Made by a program: the position numbers and the translations under genes. Positions 35,288 to 44,031 of a stretch of 64,000 nt of DNA are shown here, in pieces (position 1 is the first letter of the stretch; each line of letters opens with the position of its first letter). This DNA comes from an uncultured Latescibacterota bacterium (GTDB taxonomy: Bacteria; Latescibacterota; UBA2968; UBA8231), in contig OX638377.1 in the NCBI GenBank assembly GCA_951813615.1, forward strand, positions 1,922,001-1,986,000, given 5' to 3'. The notes under the pieces are model-generated. The model saw nothing but the letters and a program-made list of their open reading frames with translations, made no database searches and was not told the DNA's origin.

Positions 35288-35796
35288 TGACGACTCTAGT
35301 GGAGGGCAATATCCAGATCACATTTCCTCGCGGTGCAAATGCTAGGAAATTCGATGACAATTCCCACGGATTGTCTCACTGCATGAAGGCTGTGGACATT
35401 ATAGTTGAGCTTGAAGGCCGGGTGTCCTTCATCGAAATCAAGGATTTCGAGCATCCTCGTGCGCCAAGCGAGAATCGTGAAGCGCTCATTGAAGATTTTC
35501 AAAACGAGTGCCTAGACCATGATCTGGTCTATAAATTTCGCGATTCCTTCCTCTACGAGTGGGCATGCAAAAGGGTCGATAAGCCAATTGACTACTGGAT
35601 TCTTATTGCTAGCGAAGCACTGACTAAAGGACATCTGGGGCCTAGAATCGAAGCCATTAAAAAGAAACTCCCGCTGTCCGAAGCACTGCCCGAACCTGCA
35701 AAGCAGCAGTGGAAACGGAAAATCGTTGCTGAGTGTGGCGTTTTCAATATCTCGACTTGGAATAAGTATCTTCCTTATCCTGTAAAGAGAATCTGA
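35287..35796 (+). CDS. Small PD-(D/E)XK-like protein partnered with the upstream ATPase
   Basis: 169 aa. I do not recognise a named family. The segment from D37 through VELEGRVSFIEIKDFE contains D37-x12-E50-x-K52, the core pattern of PD-(D/E)XK nucleases, flanked by beta strands as that fold requires. A second part (about 90-169) has DYWILIASEAL and basic helices. Being coupled to the ATPase suggests an effector or DNA-acting subunit controlled by nucleotide-dependent sensing. It could instead be a structural partner with a nuclease-like fold only. Confidence 0.7.
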   Translation: MTTLVEGNIQITFPRGANARKFDDNSHGLSHCMKAVDIIVELEGRVSFIEIKDFEHPRAPSENREALIEDFQNECLDHDLVYKFRDSFLYEWACKRVDKPIDYWILIASEALTKGHLGPRIEAIKKKLPLSEALPEPAKQQWKRKIVAECGVFNISTWNKYLPYPVKRI

Positions 35797-35891
35797 CGAT
35801 AAAAGTCAGGATGTGGGCGACGACAGGAGGCAGTTCCTCATATCCGCGAGACGGCGGAACAGAAAGGTTGGGGAAGTTTTGGGACGCCAGA

Positions 35892-37031
35892 TTAAGGTAG
35901 CCCTACTTCGCGGCAGAAGGTCGAAAACGGCAGGACGCGCGTGTTGGCGGTGGCATTGCCAAAATCTTTTGTGCCGAGGTGTACCTGATAGAACCGGGGA
36001 ATATCTGTCCGCTCCCTGAAGTACCTACAGGCGGGCGCAGCATTTCGCTCGCCGCTTTTGCACTCTACGGCGAATTCCGCTCTACCATCGCGTAAAACGA
36101 CGAAGTCCACCTCGCGTTTGTCCGTATCGCGAATGAAGCGCAATTCCATCTCATGCCCTTCGGTGTCCTCGACATAGTGGCAGTACTTCAGCAGGTGACC
36201 AGCCACCATGTTTTCGAACCGGGCACCCCGGTCGGCCACGCGCGACCAATCCCAGAAGTACAGCTTTTTCTCCTTGCGGACAGCCCGAATCCGCTTGGCC
36301 CCAAACGGTGGAATGCGGTAGCACAGGTACAGCCGCTCAAAGATCGTCAGCCAGCGCTCGACGGTTTCGTACGCCACCTGTAGCAGCTTGCTGAGGCTGT
36401 TGACTGAAAGAGGGGAGCCTACGCACGCCGGCAAGTGCGACAGCAGCAGGTCTAGCATGGATACCTCGCGGACGTGCTCTAGATCGCGAAGGTCTTCATA
36501 GAGGACTCTTGCGGAATGCTCGCGCAGCCAGCGGCGCTGAAAGCGCTCCTCGCCCCTGAGAAAAGGTTCGGGAAAACCGCCAAACTTGAGTAATTGCTCC
36601 ACGAGCGCGTCATTGGGTGCCCGCCCGTATTCCATTGATGTGAATGGATGAAGCCGGTAGTAGTGATAGCGGCCCTGCAAGGAGTCGCCACCTTTGCGAT
36701 AATGGTCTAGGCGCGCCGAGCCGGTGACGATGAAGGAAATGGCACTCTTGTTTTTGTCGAACAATCCTTTCATCAGGTTGCGCCAGCGCGCGTACTTATG
36801 GATCTCGTCAAAAATGACGCGGGTTTGACCAGCGGGAAGTCGTGCGGCCAGAATATCCTCGCGATCGGCCAACACATCCCAGTTCAGATAAGCTGGCGAC
36901 GACTCGTCTTGGCTGCGGTCCAGTAGAGATAGCGCAAGGGTTGTTTTGCCAACTTGACGTGGCCCGCCGATGAATACCATCCTATTCGCAAGATCCGCTT
37001 CAATACTATCTTTGATATAGCGCGGCTCCAT
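35892..37031 (-). CDS. AAA_14 ATPase with DUF4143 domain
   Basis: 379 aa. N-terminal P-loop GGPRQVGKT (residues 22-30), Walker B VIFDEIHK and sensor IVTGSARLDHYRKGG are typical of the AAA_14 family. The DUF4143 C-terminus follows with a winged-helix part (SVNSLSKLLQVAYETVERWL) and a PD-(D/E)XK-like end (REVDFVVL...FAVECKSGE). These widespread proteins move often between genomes; their role is uncertain. Convergent with the ATPase-nuclease pair and preceded by a long dyad. Confidence 0.9.
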   Translation of the reverse strand: MEPRYIKDSIEADLANRMVFIGGPRQVGKTTLALSLLDRSQDESSPAYLNWDVLADREDILAARLPAGQTRVIFDEIHKYARWRNLMKGLFDKNKSAISFIVTGSARLDHYRKGGDSLQGRYHYYRLHPFTSMEYGRAPNDALVEQLLKFGGFPEPFLRGEERFQRRWLREHSARVLYEDLRDLEHVREVSMLDLLLSHLPACVGSPLSVNSLSKLLQVAYETVERWLTIFERLYLCYRIPPFGAKRIRAVRKEKKLYFWDWSRVADRGARFENMVAGHLLKYCHYVEDTEGHEMELRFIRDTDKREVDFVVLRDGRAEFAVECKSGERNAAPACRYFRERTDIPRFYQVHLGTKDFGNATANTRVLPFSTFCREVGLP

Positions 37032-37059
37032 CCCTGCCGACTTTCCTTATTGTGATATT

Positions 37060-37087
37060 AGTATTTTAGACTATACTATAAAATACT
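37060..37087. promoter_or_regulatory. 9-bp perfect inverted repeat in a divergent intergenic region
   Basis: AGTATTTTA-N10-TAAAATACT, 29 bp upstream of the AAA_14 start and 36 bp before the lipoprotein gene. The spacer holds TATAGT-like sequences on the minus strand, so a bound repressor would cover the promoter. Confidence 0.5.
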
Positions 37088-37122
37088 CATGATCGTTTTA
37101 GGGTCAACAGGAAAATGAGGAT

Positions 37123-38355
37123 ATGTATATGAGCTCTTCGTTTTTGTGGCACCAGAGCCATGTAGGATACGGCCATTTGATCATCCTCTTCATTGTTACA
37201 TTTTGTTGTCTGTGCGGTTGCACCGTCAGTGGCAGCGGTAAAGCACCCAAGGATCTGAACGAGAGGAACATAGCAGTCTTGGTCTTGGCGAGGGATTCCG
37301 ATCCGTACTCGTGGCGTGGAGCCGAGAGGGCTTTTACCTCTCTCACGAATCGGGAGGCCAATGGTTTGGAGTGGAGACTGTTGAAGGAAGTGGAGGGTCT
37401 GGGGCTATTTGAACACGTCACGCGCTACGAAGACCCCCTGACCTACAACCTAAAGCCGGCGTACGAGCTGAGTATGTACGGGGCTTGGTTTGCGCGCGAT
37501 GAGAAGGAGAGCATAATAGCCAAAGAATTTGTCGAAGTCCCGGTTCCCGCATGGGTGGCGGAAACGAGTGAGCGGGAGATCCTCACCCAGCGCGGTCTTA
37601 TGGGGCGCTACGAGCTAAAGGACCGCAGGAGTGGCGAGATCGTAGCGAAATGGCATTCGTTTAGTGCAGCGTCGTTTCCCGAGGATAAGATGAAGGTGCC
37701 CGTTTTAGCGCAGAACTTATTGGAGGAAGCACACCGGGCGATTTTGGACTCGGTTGTCCCCGACGATGTGACCGAGATAGCCCATAGGGCAGTCAGCATC
37801 ATGTCACCGCCGTCTGCGGGAAGCAACGAAGTCATCGCACAGGTGCCAGCGGACTCGGAGTCGGGGTTGCTTATTGCCGGGCGCAGTACTCATAAATTCG
37901 AGCAAGGACTGGAGCAGTCTATCGCCGAAGGAGAGAATTTGGCCGGCAGCCCCACTTACTCCTATTTCGGCACGATTGATGTATCACATATAAAAGAGCA
38001 GACGGCCGATCTCCATCAGTTGCTAGTGGCCGCCTTGGTCGAGCAGATTGGCGAGTCGCCCATGCAATATTTCCCTTGGAAAGGCGACTACAAGTTGGTC
38101 TTTGATATTATGAGGCTCAATTTCTGGCATGATTCCGAAAGGCGCGCCTTCGGCGTTGCCTACATCGGCGTGCAGTTGATTCTCCTATCGGAAAGAAGAA
38201 TTCTTTTTGAACAGAACCCTCCTTTGGCTGTGTCGGTGCGGAAAGCTACTCCGGGCGGCAAGGAGCCTATGGCCCTGCTGTGCCAAGAGGCGGCAGCAAA
38301 AATCGCGCAACTGCTGAAAGGCTACTTGGCGCAGGGGCACGGCGGAACGCCTTGA
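37123..38355 (+). CDS. Predicted lipoprotein of unknown function
   Basis: 410 aa. A hydrophobic leader (IILFIVTFCCL) ends in the lipobox LCGC with C33 as lipid anchor, giving an envelope lipoprotein. The mature part begins with KDLNERNIAVLVLARDSDPYSWRGAERAFTSL, then alternating helices and strands and no recognised domain. GAGG precedes a second ATG at 37129, which is an equally good start. It stands alone between two divergent or convergent neighbours. Function unknown. Confidence 0.7.
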   Translation: MYMSSSFLWHQSHVGYGHLIILFIVTFCCLCGCTVSGSGKAPKDLNERNIAVLVLARDSDPYSWRGAERAFTSLTNREANGLEWRLLKEVEGLGLFEHVTRYEDPLTYNLKPAYELSMYGAWFARDEKESIIAKEFVEVPVPAWVAETSEREILTQRGLMGRYELKDRRSGEIVAKWHSFSAASFPEDKMKVPVLAQNLLEEAHRAILDSVVPDDVTEIAHRAVSIMSPPSAGSNEVIAQVPADSESGLLIAGRSTHKFEQGLEQSIAEGENLAGSPTYSYFGTIDVSHIKEQTADLHQLLVAALVEQIGESPMQYFPWKGDYKLVFDIMRLNFWHDSERRAFGVAYIGVQLILLSERRILFEQNPPLAVSVRKATPGGKEPMALLCQEAAAKIAQLLKGYLAQGHGGTP

Positions 38356-38449
38356 TCAGAGGGCACTTCCCAACGGACTGCGATTGGATAAATGGGTTGT
38401 AGCATCCCCAAAAACCGCTGGCGGATCGTCCCACTACTCGTCATTGACA

Positions 38450-39847
38450 TCAATCGACGATGCCGCAGGCCACGTCCGTCAGGTTGTCGTAATAGTGGAC
38501 GTAAGTCACTCCGTCGATGACTATGCGGTCGGTGTGGGGTAGGTCCTCTTCCCAAGTCATCTCCTCGCCCCAGTTGTGCGGCGGGGCGTCTCTTTTGGCC
38601 CAGCGGTTGCCGTTGTAACGACGGAATAGCACTGTGCGTCCGGCCTGGGTGATATAGGCTTCGACCATGACATCGCGTTCGGTGGCCTCTTGCTCGATTT
38701 CAAAGACGCGCAGGCAAGTGAAACGCTGCTGGCCGATATGCACGTCGAACATCCCTGCGCCTATTATTTTAGGTGCGTCGGTCTGGCTTGCGAACGAGCC
38801 GTCAGCCTGGGGGCGCAGGCAGCCACAATCCTCGATCAGGCGCGGCGATGGGTCCCAATCGTCGTAGAATCCTTCGTCGAGAACAGTCATGAGTTCCCGC
38901 GTGCCGTCGGGGCGCAGCGATTCTATCGCGATCCACTCCACCGCGTTCTCGGCCAGATGACCCCATATTTTGACATGGCGATCCTCTTCGCGTTTGAGGA
39001 TCTTACCGTCTTGGTCGAAATGCTGGTTCTCCACTTCGACTTCAACGCAAGGACGGCCGTGGATGATCGCGGGGCGGCGGGCCGCCAGTGAGACGGTTTC
39101 GGACAGTTTCCAGGGTGCGTCGCCTTCTTTGGGTGGCCCATACGAGCCATAGCGGACGCGGTCTTCTACTTCCGGCACGATGAACCACCAGGCCATCTCC
39201 TTGAAATCAATGCGGAAGGGTTCCTCCTGGCTCGGCTCAATGCGTATTTCGGGCCGGTACTGGGGAAAGGGTCGTTGTTGGCTAGTACTCATGGTCTTGC
39301 TCCTCGTCTTGGGGGTGACGCCCAGCACCGTGCGGATTCGGTCGCGCCCGTGCGACAGGCGGCGCTTGACCGTGCCATCGGGACAGCGGTGGCGGGCGGC
39401 TATTTCGGCAATGCTCAGGCCGTCTAGGTAAAAGGCCTGTAGGGCAGCTCGCTCGCGGTCGGGCACTTCTTCCATGGCCTCGACGATGGCCGCGGCGGCT
39501 TCTCGCTGCCGAGCTTGGGCCACGCCAAAGCGATTGACCATAGGTGCCAAAGCCTCTGTTTCGACAAACAGCTCGCGGCGCTGGCTCGAGCGGAAGTAAT
39601 CGCGGCAGCGGTTGCGGGCCACTTGCAGCAACCAAGCCCGCACATCGCGGGGAGTATCCCGGCGCAGGCCGCTCCAGACGTGTAATAGGGTTTCCTGCAG
39701 TACGTCCTGCACTTGGTCGCCGGAGCCGAGCCGATGGCGGATTAATCCTACTAGGGTGCGCTCGTAGCGTCGAATCAGGCGGACGAAAGCTTGCTCGTTG
39801 CCCTGCCTTACCTGCTCGGCTAATAGCTGATCGCTTGGATTGGTCAT
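38450..39847 (-). CDS. ECF sigma factor with long C-terminal extension
   Basis: 465 aa. Residues 1 to about 175 are a full ECF sigma70: region 2 (AFVRLIRRYERTLVGLIRHRLGS, DVLQETLLHVWSGL, ARNRCRDYFR) and region 4 (VPDRERAALQAFYLDGLSIAEIAARHRCPDGTVKRRLSHGRD). The remaining 280 residues are beta-rich and soluble (EMAWWFIVPEVEDRVRYGSYG...) and match no family I know. At the junction, M186 (ATG 39292) has a strong GAGGAG 7 nt upstream, so the extension may also be made as a separate protein. No anti-sigma gene is adjacent; the extension might take that role. Confidence 0.82.
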   Translation of the reverse strand: MTNPSDQLLAEQVRQGNEQAFVRLIRRYERTLVGLIRHRLGSGDQVQDVLQETLLHVWSGLRRDTPRDVRAWLLQVARNRCRDYFRSSQRRELFVETEALAPMVNRFGVAQARQREAAAAIVEAMEEVPDRERAALQAFYLDGLSIAEIAARHRCPDGTVKRRLSHGRDRIRTVLGVTPKTRSKTMSTSQQRPFPQYRPEIRIEPSQEEPFRIDFKEMAWWFIVPEVEDRVRYGSYGPPKEGDAPWKLSETVSLAARRPAIIHGRPCVEVEVENQHFDQDGKILKREEDRHVKIWGHLAENAVEWIAIESLRPDGTRELMTVLDEGFYDDWDPSPRLIEDCGCLRPQADGSFASQTDAPKIIGAGMFDVHIGQQRFTCLRVFEIEQEATERDVMVEAYITQAGRTVLFRRYNGNRWAKRDAPPHNWGEEMTWEEDLPHTDRIVIDGVTYVHYYDNLTDVACGIVD

Positions 39848-39858
39848 ACGTCATCAGT

Positions 39859-39894
39859 CCTTTACCTTACAAGGCGGACATCAGCGGGTAAAGG
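39859..39894. promoter_or_regulatory. 8-bp inverted repeat between the sigma factor and the binding-protein gene
   Basis: CCTTTACC-N20-GGTAAAGG with perfect arms, in the 86-bp divergent gap. The arms are 28 bp apart centre to centre, unlike a simple terminator. Possible regulator site. Confidence 0.35.
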
Positions 39895-39933
39895 TTCACC
39901 GAATCCATCCACTCCTTTAGAAGAGAATCTACC

Positions 39934-41082
39934 ATGAAACTGTTTTATGTCGCCTGCGTTGCGGCCATCGCGTTCGTCGCTTGTGAGGATAAGAGTTCCC
40001 TGTCGTCCACTGCGGACGGAGATGGTGGCCCTGTTAAAATTGGGTTCCTCGTCTCGGGCGACCGCATTACCTATCCGAATGGGGCTAAGATCGCGGTAGA
40101 TGAAGTCAACGAGCGCGGGGGGTTGTTGGGCCGATCCGTTGAATTGGTCACGCGGATGAACATAGAGGAAGCGGCGGTTGCTGTACAGGCCGCTGAGACC
40201 ATGATTCTCACAGACGAAGTCGTCGCCCTCGTTGGCCCCAACCGCTCCTCGCACGCCATTGAAGTGGGGGCCGTAGCCCAGCGTCACAGCGTGCCGATGA
40301 TTACTACGGCGGCCACCAACCCAGCGGTGACCGCTGCTGGCGACTTTGTCTTTATGGCCGCTTTCACCGACCAGTTTCAAGGGCGCGTCATGGCGCAGTT
40401 TGCCAAAGAGGCGCTCGGAGTAAATGCAGTCGCTGTTTTGACGCAGCGGGGGGAAGTTTATACCGAGGGGATTGCCGAGTTTTTTACCGACCATTTTAGC
40501 GGCTTTGGCGGGGAGATCGTCGCCGACGAGTTCTACGAGAGCGGTGCGACGGATTTCGCTGAGCAATTGGCTCGCATCGCGGAAGCGGCTCCCGAGGCGG
40601 TCTTTCTTTCGGGACTGCCGCCGGAGGTTGCGCTGGTGACCAAGCAGGCGCGTGCCCTGCCGCTGCAAAACGCGGCTGGGGAACCGACGCTTTTTCTCGG
40701 GGCCGATGCTTGGGACAATCCGACGCTGTTGGACAATGAGGAAGCCGCTGTGGATGGCAGCTTTTTTAGTAGTCATTTTTCGCCGGACACGGACGAGCCG
40801 AGTGCGCGCACATTCATCGACGCATATCAAGCTCTGTACGGGATTGCACCCACGGGCGGCGATGCAGTGAGCTACGATGCGGTGCGCTTGCTCTTGGAAG
40901 CCGCAGAGCGCGCGGGCAGCCTCGACGCAGATGCGATACGGCAACAACTGTTAGCTACCGAACAGTACGCTGGGGCGACGCGCATTGCCGGCTACAACGA
41001 AAATCGCCACCCGACCAAAAGTGCGGTCATTATGACGATTGAGAACGGCGCGAAGAAGTTTTATCAGCAGGTAGATCCGTAG
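39934..41082 (+). CDS. Branched-chain amino-acid-type ABC substrate-binding lipoprotein
   Basis: 382 aa. Lipobox FVAC with C17. The periplasmic type I binding fold (Peripla_BP_6) is clear: VKIGFLVSGD, NGAKIAVDEVNERGGLLGR, ETMILTDEVVALVGPNRSS, PMITTAATNPAVT and a C-terminal GGDAVSYDAVRLLLEA. It captures an amino acid, amide or similar small solute. Its permease and ATPase genes are not next to it. Confidence 0.88.
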   Translation: MKLFYVACVAAIAFVACEDKSSLSSTADGDGGPVKIGFLVSGDRITYPNGAKIAVDEVNERGGLLGRSVELVTRMNIEEAAVAVQAAETMILTDEVVALVGPNRSSHAIEVGAVAQRHSVPMITTAATNPAVTAAGDFVFMAAFTDQFQGRVMAQFAKEALGVNAVAVLTQRGEVYTEGIAEFFTDHFSGFGGEIVADEFYESGATDFAEQLARIAEAAPEAVFLSGLPPEVALVTKQARALPLQNAAGEPTLFLGADAWDNPTLLDNEEAAVDGSFFSSHFSPDTDEPSARTFIDAYQALYGIAPTGGDAVSYDAVRLLLEAAERAGSLDADAIRQQLLATEQYAGATRIAGYNENRHPTKSAVIMTIENGAKKFYQQVDP

Positions 41083-41107
41083 GGACTTCAATCGGCGGAA
41101 TGGGCTA

Positions 41108-41947
41108 TCAGCCCCGACCTTTAAAGTAGATCTCTAGAGCGTTCTTCCCCAAAATCCACGTCTTGTCTTCAACGCTGAAAAAGGGGATCAACTCCTGCAT
41201 AATGAGCAGTTCGTAAAAGTTGGCCCATACCATCCGCCGCGGCCCAAAGCGGTCGTACACCCGCTCCAAAAAGGGCCATACATCGCGGAAGGGCGGTCGT
41301 TCCTTGGAAGGATTGTGCAGCGAGGTACGAATGTACACATTGGGCCAGCGGGCTAGATCGAGCAGCGGCCCAAAGCCCTCGCTATCGGGGGCGCTGATGT
41401 CGATCATCGCCAGATGGTCGATGACCACTTTGACCCCGGGAAAGCGCTCGGCCATGGCCGCCACCTGTCCCACTTGGTGCGGCGCTAGGAAGATGTTGAA
41501 CACCGCGCCCAACTCCTCGGCCCGGTGCCACAGCGGATAGCTGACCTCATCACTGAGCCAGACCACGTCGCGGTCGTAGATGGGACTCAAGCGCAGCCCC
41601 GCCAAGCCCTGCTCTCGCACAGCCCGTTCCAAGCGCGCTGGATTTTCCGGATCGGCCGGATCGTGCAGCCGGTGCCCCACTAAAAGGCCGATGGCGGCAA
41701 AGCGGTCGGGATAGCGCTGTACGCAATGGCTGGCATAGCGGTTGTCGCGGCCGTAGTAGCACACTTGGCTGATGACGACCTTGTCGACTCCATAGGTCCG
41801 CATGTGTTCGAGGAGGTCCTCGGCCGATTGCTCATAGTCGGGCTTGGCACCGGGGCAGTTAGACAGACGCGGGTCGGGCTTAAAGCGGGGGGCGTGGAGC
41901 ACCCAGGCGTGCTCGGCACCGTTGACAATGGGATAAGAGGTGGCCAC
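41108..41947 (-). CDS. Amidohydrolase (Amidohydro_2, TIM-barrel)
   Basis: 279 aa. Family order: NGAEHAWVLHAPRFKPD near the start (where DxHxH usually lies; here reduced to E-H), LLEHMRTYGVDKVVISQV, RFAAIGLL, GLAGLRLSPIYD, VKVVIDHLAMID and RRMVWANFYELL. It resembles 2-pyrone-4,6-dicarboxylate hydrolase-like enzymes, but the metal motif is incomplete, so the reaction is uncertain. Convergent with the binding-protein gene. Confidence 0.8.
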   Translation of the reverse strand: MATSYPIVNGAEHAWVLHAPRFKPDPRLSNCPGAKPDYEQSAEDLLEHMRTYGVDKVVISQVCYYGRDNRYASHCVQRYPDRFAAIGLLVGHRLHDPADPENPARLERAVREQGLAGLRLSPIYDRDVVWLSDEVSYPLWHRAEELGAVFNIFLAPHQVGQVAAMAERFPGVKVVIDHLAMIDISAPDSEGFGPLLDLARWPNVYIRTSLHNPSKERPPFRDVWPFLERVYDRFGPRRMVWANFYELLIMQELIPFFSVEDKTWILGKNALEIYFKGRG

Positions 41948-42207
41948 GGCTCACGAAGCGGCGGCGCTGAGCGTGGACGCGTGCAATGCTCTCATCGAAA
42001 ACCTCTTGGTTGCGGATTCGCCGGATGGAGCGAGCGCTAGAAATGCGCGCTAAAAGTACCTCCTACCGCGGCCTCGGACAAGCTGCTCAACGAAATGATG
42101 CTTTAACTCGCGCCCAGGTATCGACTGCTACCGACGACTCTTCGGTCAGACCGCAATGATTCTGGGCGGGGAGCGGATGCTGAATGCATTTTAGTTCATA
42201 GCGAACC
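41948..42207. other. Intergenic stretch without a gene
   Basis: 260 bp between the amidohydrolase start and the end of the ABC exporter gene, both on the minus strand. I see no promoter I would call, no repeat and no RNA-like fold. Confidence 0.4.
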
Positions 42208-44031
42208 CTATACCTCGCCGTACCACTGCGCCTGCAAAGCCCATAAACGGGCGTATTCTCCCCCTTGAGACAGCAATTCGCCGTGCGTCCCGTTTTCGAG
42301 CAGGCGTCCTTCTTTTAGCACCAAGATTCGGTCGCATAGCCTAGCCGATCCCAAGCGGTGGGAGACCACGATGGTGGTCCGCTCGCCGGACATGGCGAGG
42401 AAGCGTCGAAACACGTCGGCCTCGGCTTGGGGGTCGAGTGACGCGGTCGGCTCGTCGAGTACGATCAGGGCGGCGTTGCGCATGAATCCCCTCGAGATGG
42501 CGACGCGCTGCCACTCGCCGCCGGACAGTTCGGTGCCGCCGGCAAATTCCTTGGTGAGAAGGGTGTGGTAGCGTTCCGGTAGTTGTTCGGCGATGGGGGC
42601 GGCTCCGCCTTGATGCGCGGCGTGCTCGACGGCCGCTTGGTCGCCCATTCGCTCGGTGCGTCCTAAGCCGATGTTCTCACCCAGAGAAAAGGCGAAACGG
42701 GTGTAGTCTTGGAACACTGCGGCTGATTGATCCCACAGGCCGTTCCGATCCACCTGGTTTAGATCGACATCGCCGTAGAGTACCTTCCCCTGTGTAGGAT
42801 GGAACAATCCCAACAGCACTTTGACCAGCGTGGTCTTGCCCGAGCCGTTGGCACCGACGAGGGCCACGCGCTCGCCGGGCTGGATGGTGAATGAGATGTC
42901 GTCGATTGCTAGGCGTTCCGCCTGTGGATAGCGGAAGGAGAGACTGTTGGCCGCAATCGGGACCTCGCCGACGCGGTCGATTGGCTCGCCATCCTTTGGG
43001 TCTTCCGGGCCTAGGTCGAGGTAGGTGAAGAGGTCGGCGATGTACAGGAGGCGGTTGGCGAGATAACCGAAGCGAAAGAAAACCAAATCGACATGCGTAC
43101 TGACTTGCTGCAGCGCCACCATCATGGCGGCGAACTGCCCGGGGGAGAGGCCGCCGTTGGCCACGGCCCAAGCCGACCAGCCGATGCCGGCGGCCAGACC
43201 TGCGAGGCTAAAAGCCGCTAGCAAGATATTGACCAGAGACTGCGAGCGGCGCTGCTGAAAGAGCCGGTCGGCCACCTGCCAGTAGAGATGCTCCCACCAG
43301 CCGAGCAGGGTCGTTCCAAGGTTGAAGACGCGCACCTCCTTGGCGGCGGTGCGCTCGGTGAGAATGCGCTCCAAGTAGGCTCGCAGACGCTCGCGCTGGG
43401 TTTGCTCGCGCTTAAGGTAAAAGGTGTTCTTCTCTTGAAGCACCCGCGCCAGCGGCGGCGGCACTGAGACCAAGGCGATGGCGATCAGGAGCAGCGGATT
43501 CCACAGCCCGACGACCAAGGCGACGGAGACGACCGTCAGCGTGCCGGTGATTATCGTGTGGACCTCGCCGATGAGGTTGAGAAAGAAGCCGGGCGAGGCT
43601 GCCTCTTGTGCCCGGCGCAGCACATCGTGGAAATCGGCACGCTCGAAGGTTTCGAGTCGCAGGACGCTTGCTTTGTGCTGAAGTTGGGTGAGTAGCCGGT
43701 CTTCTAACTCCTGTTTTAGCCGATCAACGAGTAAAAAGAAAAGCTCCAATCTGAACACCACGTGCGCGAGTGCCAGCACGATCCACAGAGCGATCCACAC
43801 CAGCATGTCCTCTACGGGCAGGTGCCCCTCGTACACCGCGAGGCTGCGATCGAAGAGTGCCCGCATAACCCATATTGACGCGGCTGGCAGCAGACCGGTG
43901 GCGAATTGGAGCACCAATAAGACGATAGAGTAGCGGGGGTCTGTATGGATCATCCACCTCAGAAAGCGCAGGAGCGTGCGCATGGTAGGCGGGCGGGCCG
44001 CCTTTGCATCTTGGAGGGCTACCGGTACCAC
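42208..44031 (-). CDS. ABC exporter half-transporter (membrane plus ATPase), second of a pair
   Basis: About 607 aa. Six membrane helices in the first 330 residues (IVLLVLQFATGLLPAASIWVM, MLVWIALWIVLALAHVVF, ...), then an ATPase with GANGSGKT, LSGGEWQRVAISRGFM, LIVLDEPTASLDP and VSHRLGSARLCD. GTG 44031 follows GGAGG by about 10 nt; GTG 44049 and ATG 43983 are alternatives. It overlaps the end of the partner gene, so a heterodimer is likely. The substrate (lipid, peptide or drug) is unknown. Confidence 0.88.
   Translation of the reverse strand: MVPVALQDAKAARPPTMRTLLRFLRWMIHTDPRYSIVLLVLQFATGLLPAASIWVMRALFDRSLAVYEGHLPVEDMLVWIALWIVLALAHVVFRLELFFLLVDRLKQELEDRLLTQLQHKASVLRLETFERADFHDVLRRAQEAASPGFFLNLIGEVHTIITGTLTVVSVALVVGLWNPLLLIAIALVSVPPPLARVLQEKNTFYLKREQTQRERLRAYLERILTERTAAKEVRVFNLGTTLLGWWEHLYWQVADRLFQQRRSQSLVNILLAAFSLAGLAAGIGWSAWAVANGGLSPGQFAAMMVALQQVSTHVDLVFFRFGYLANRLLYIADLFTYLDLGPEDPKDGEPIDRVGEVPIAANSLSFRYPQAERLAIDDISFTIQPGERVALVGANGSGKTTLVKVLLGLFHPTQGKVLYGDVDLNQVDRNGLWDQSAAVFQDYTRFAFSLGENIGLGRTERMGDQAAVEHAAHQGGAAPIAEQLPERYHTLLTKEFAGGTELSGGEWQRVAISRGFMRNAALIVLDEPTASLDPQAEADVFRRFLAMSGERTTIVVSHRLGSARLCDRILVLKEGRLLENGTHGELLSQGGEYARLWALQAQWYGEV

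Noticed and set aside
35813..36019. 68-codon plus-strand ORF after the nuclease-like gene
   Set aside because: Largely antisense to the AAA_14 gene, Arg-rich shadow translation, no ribosome site.
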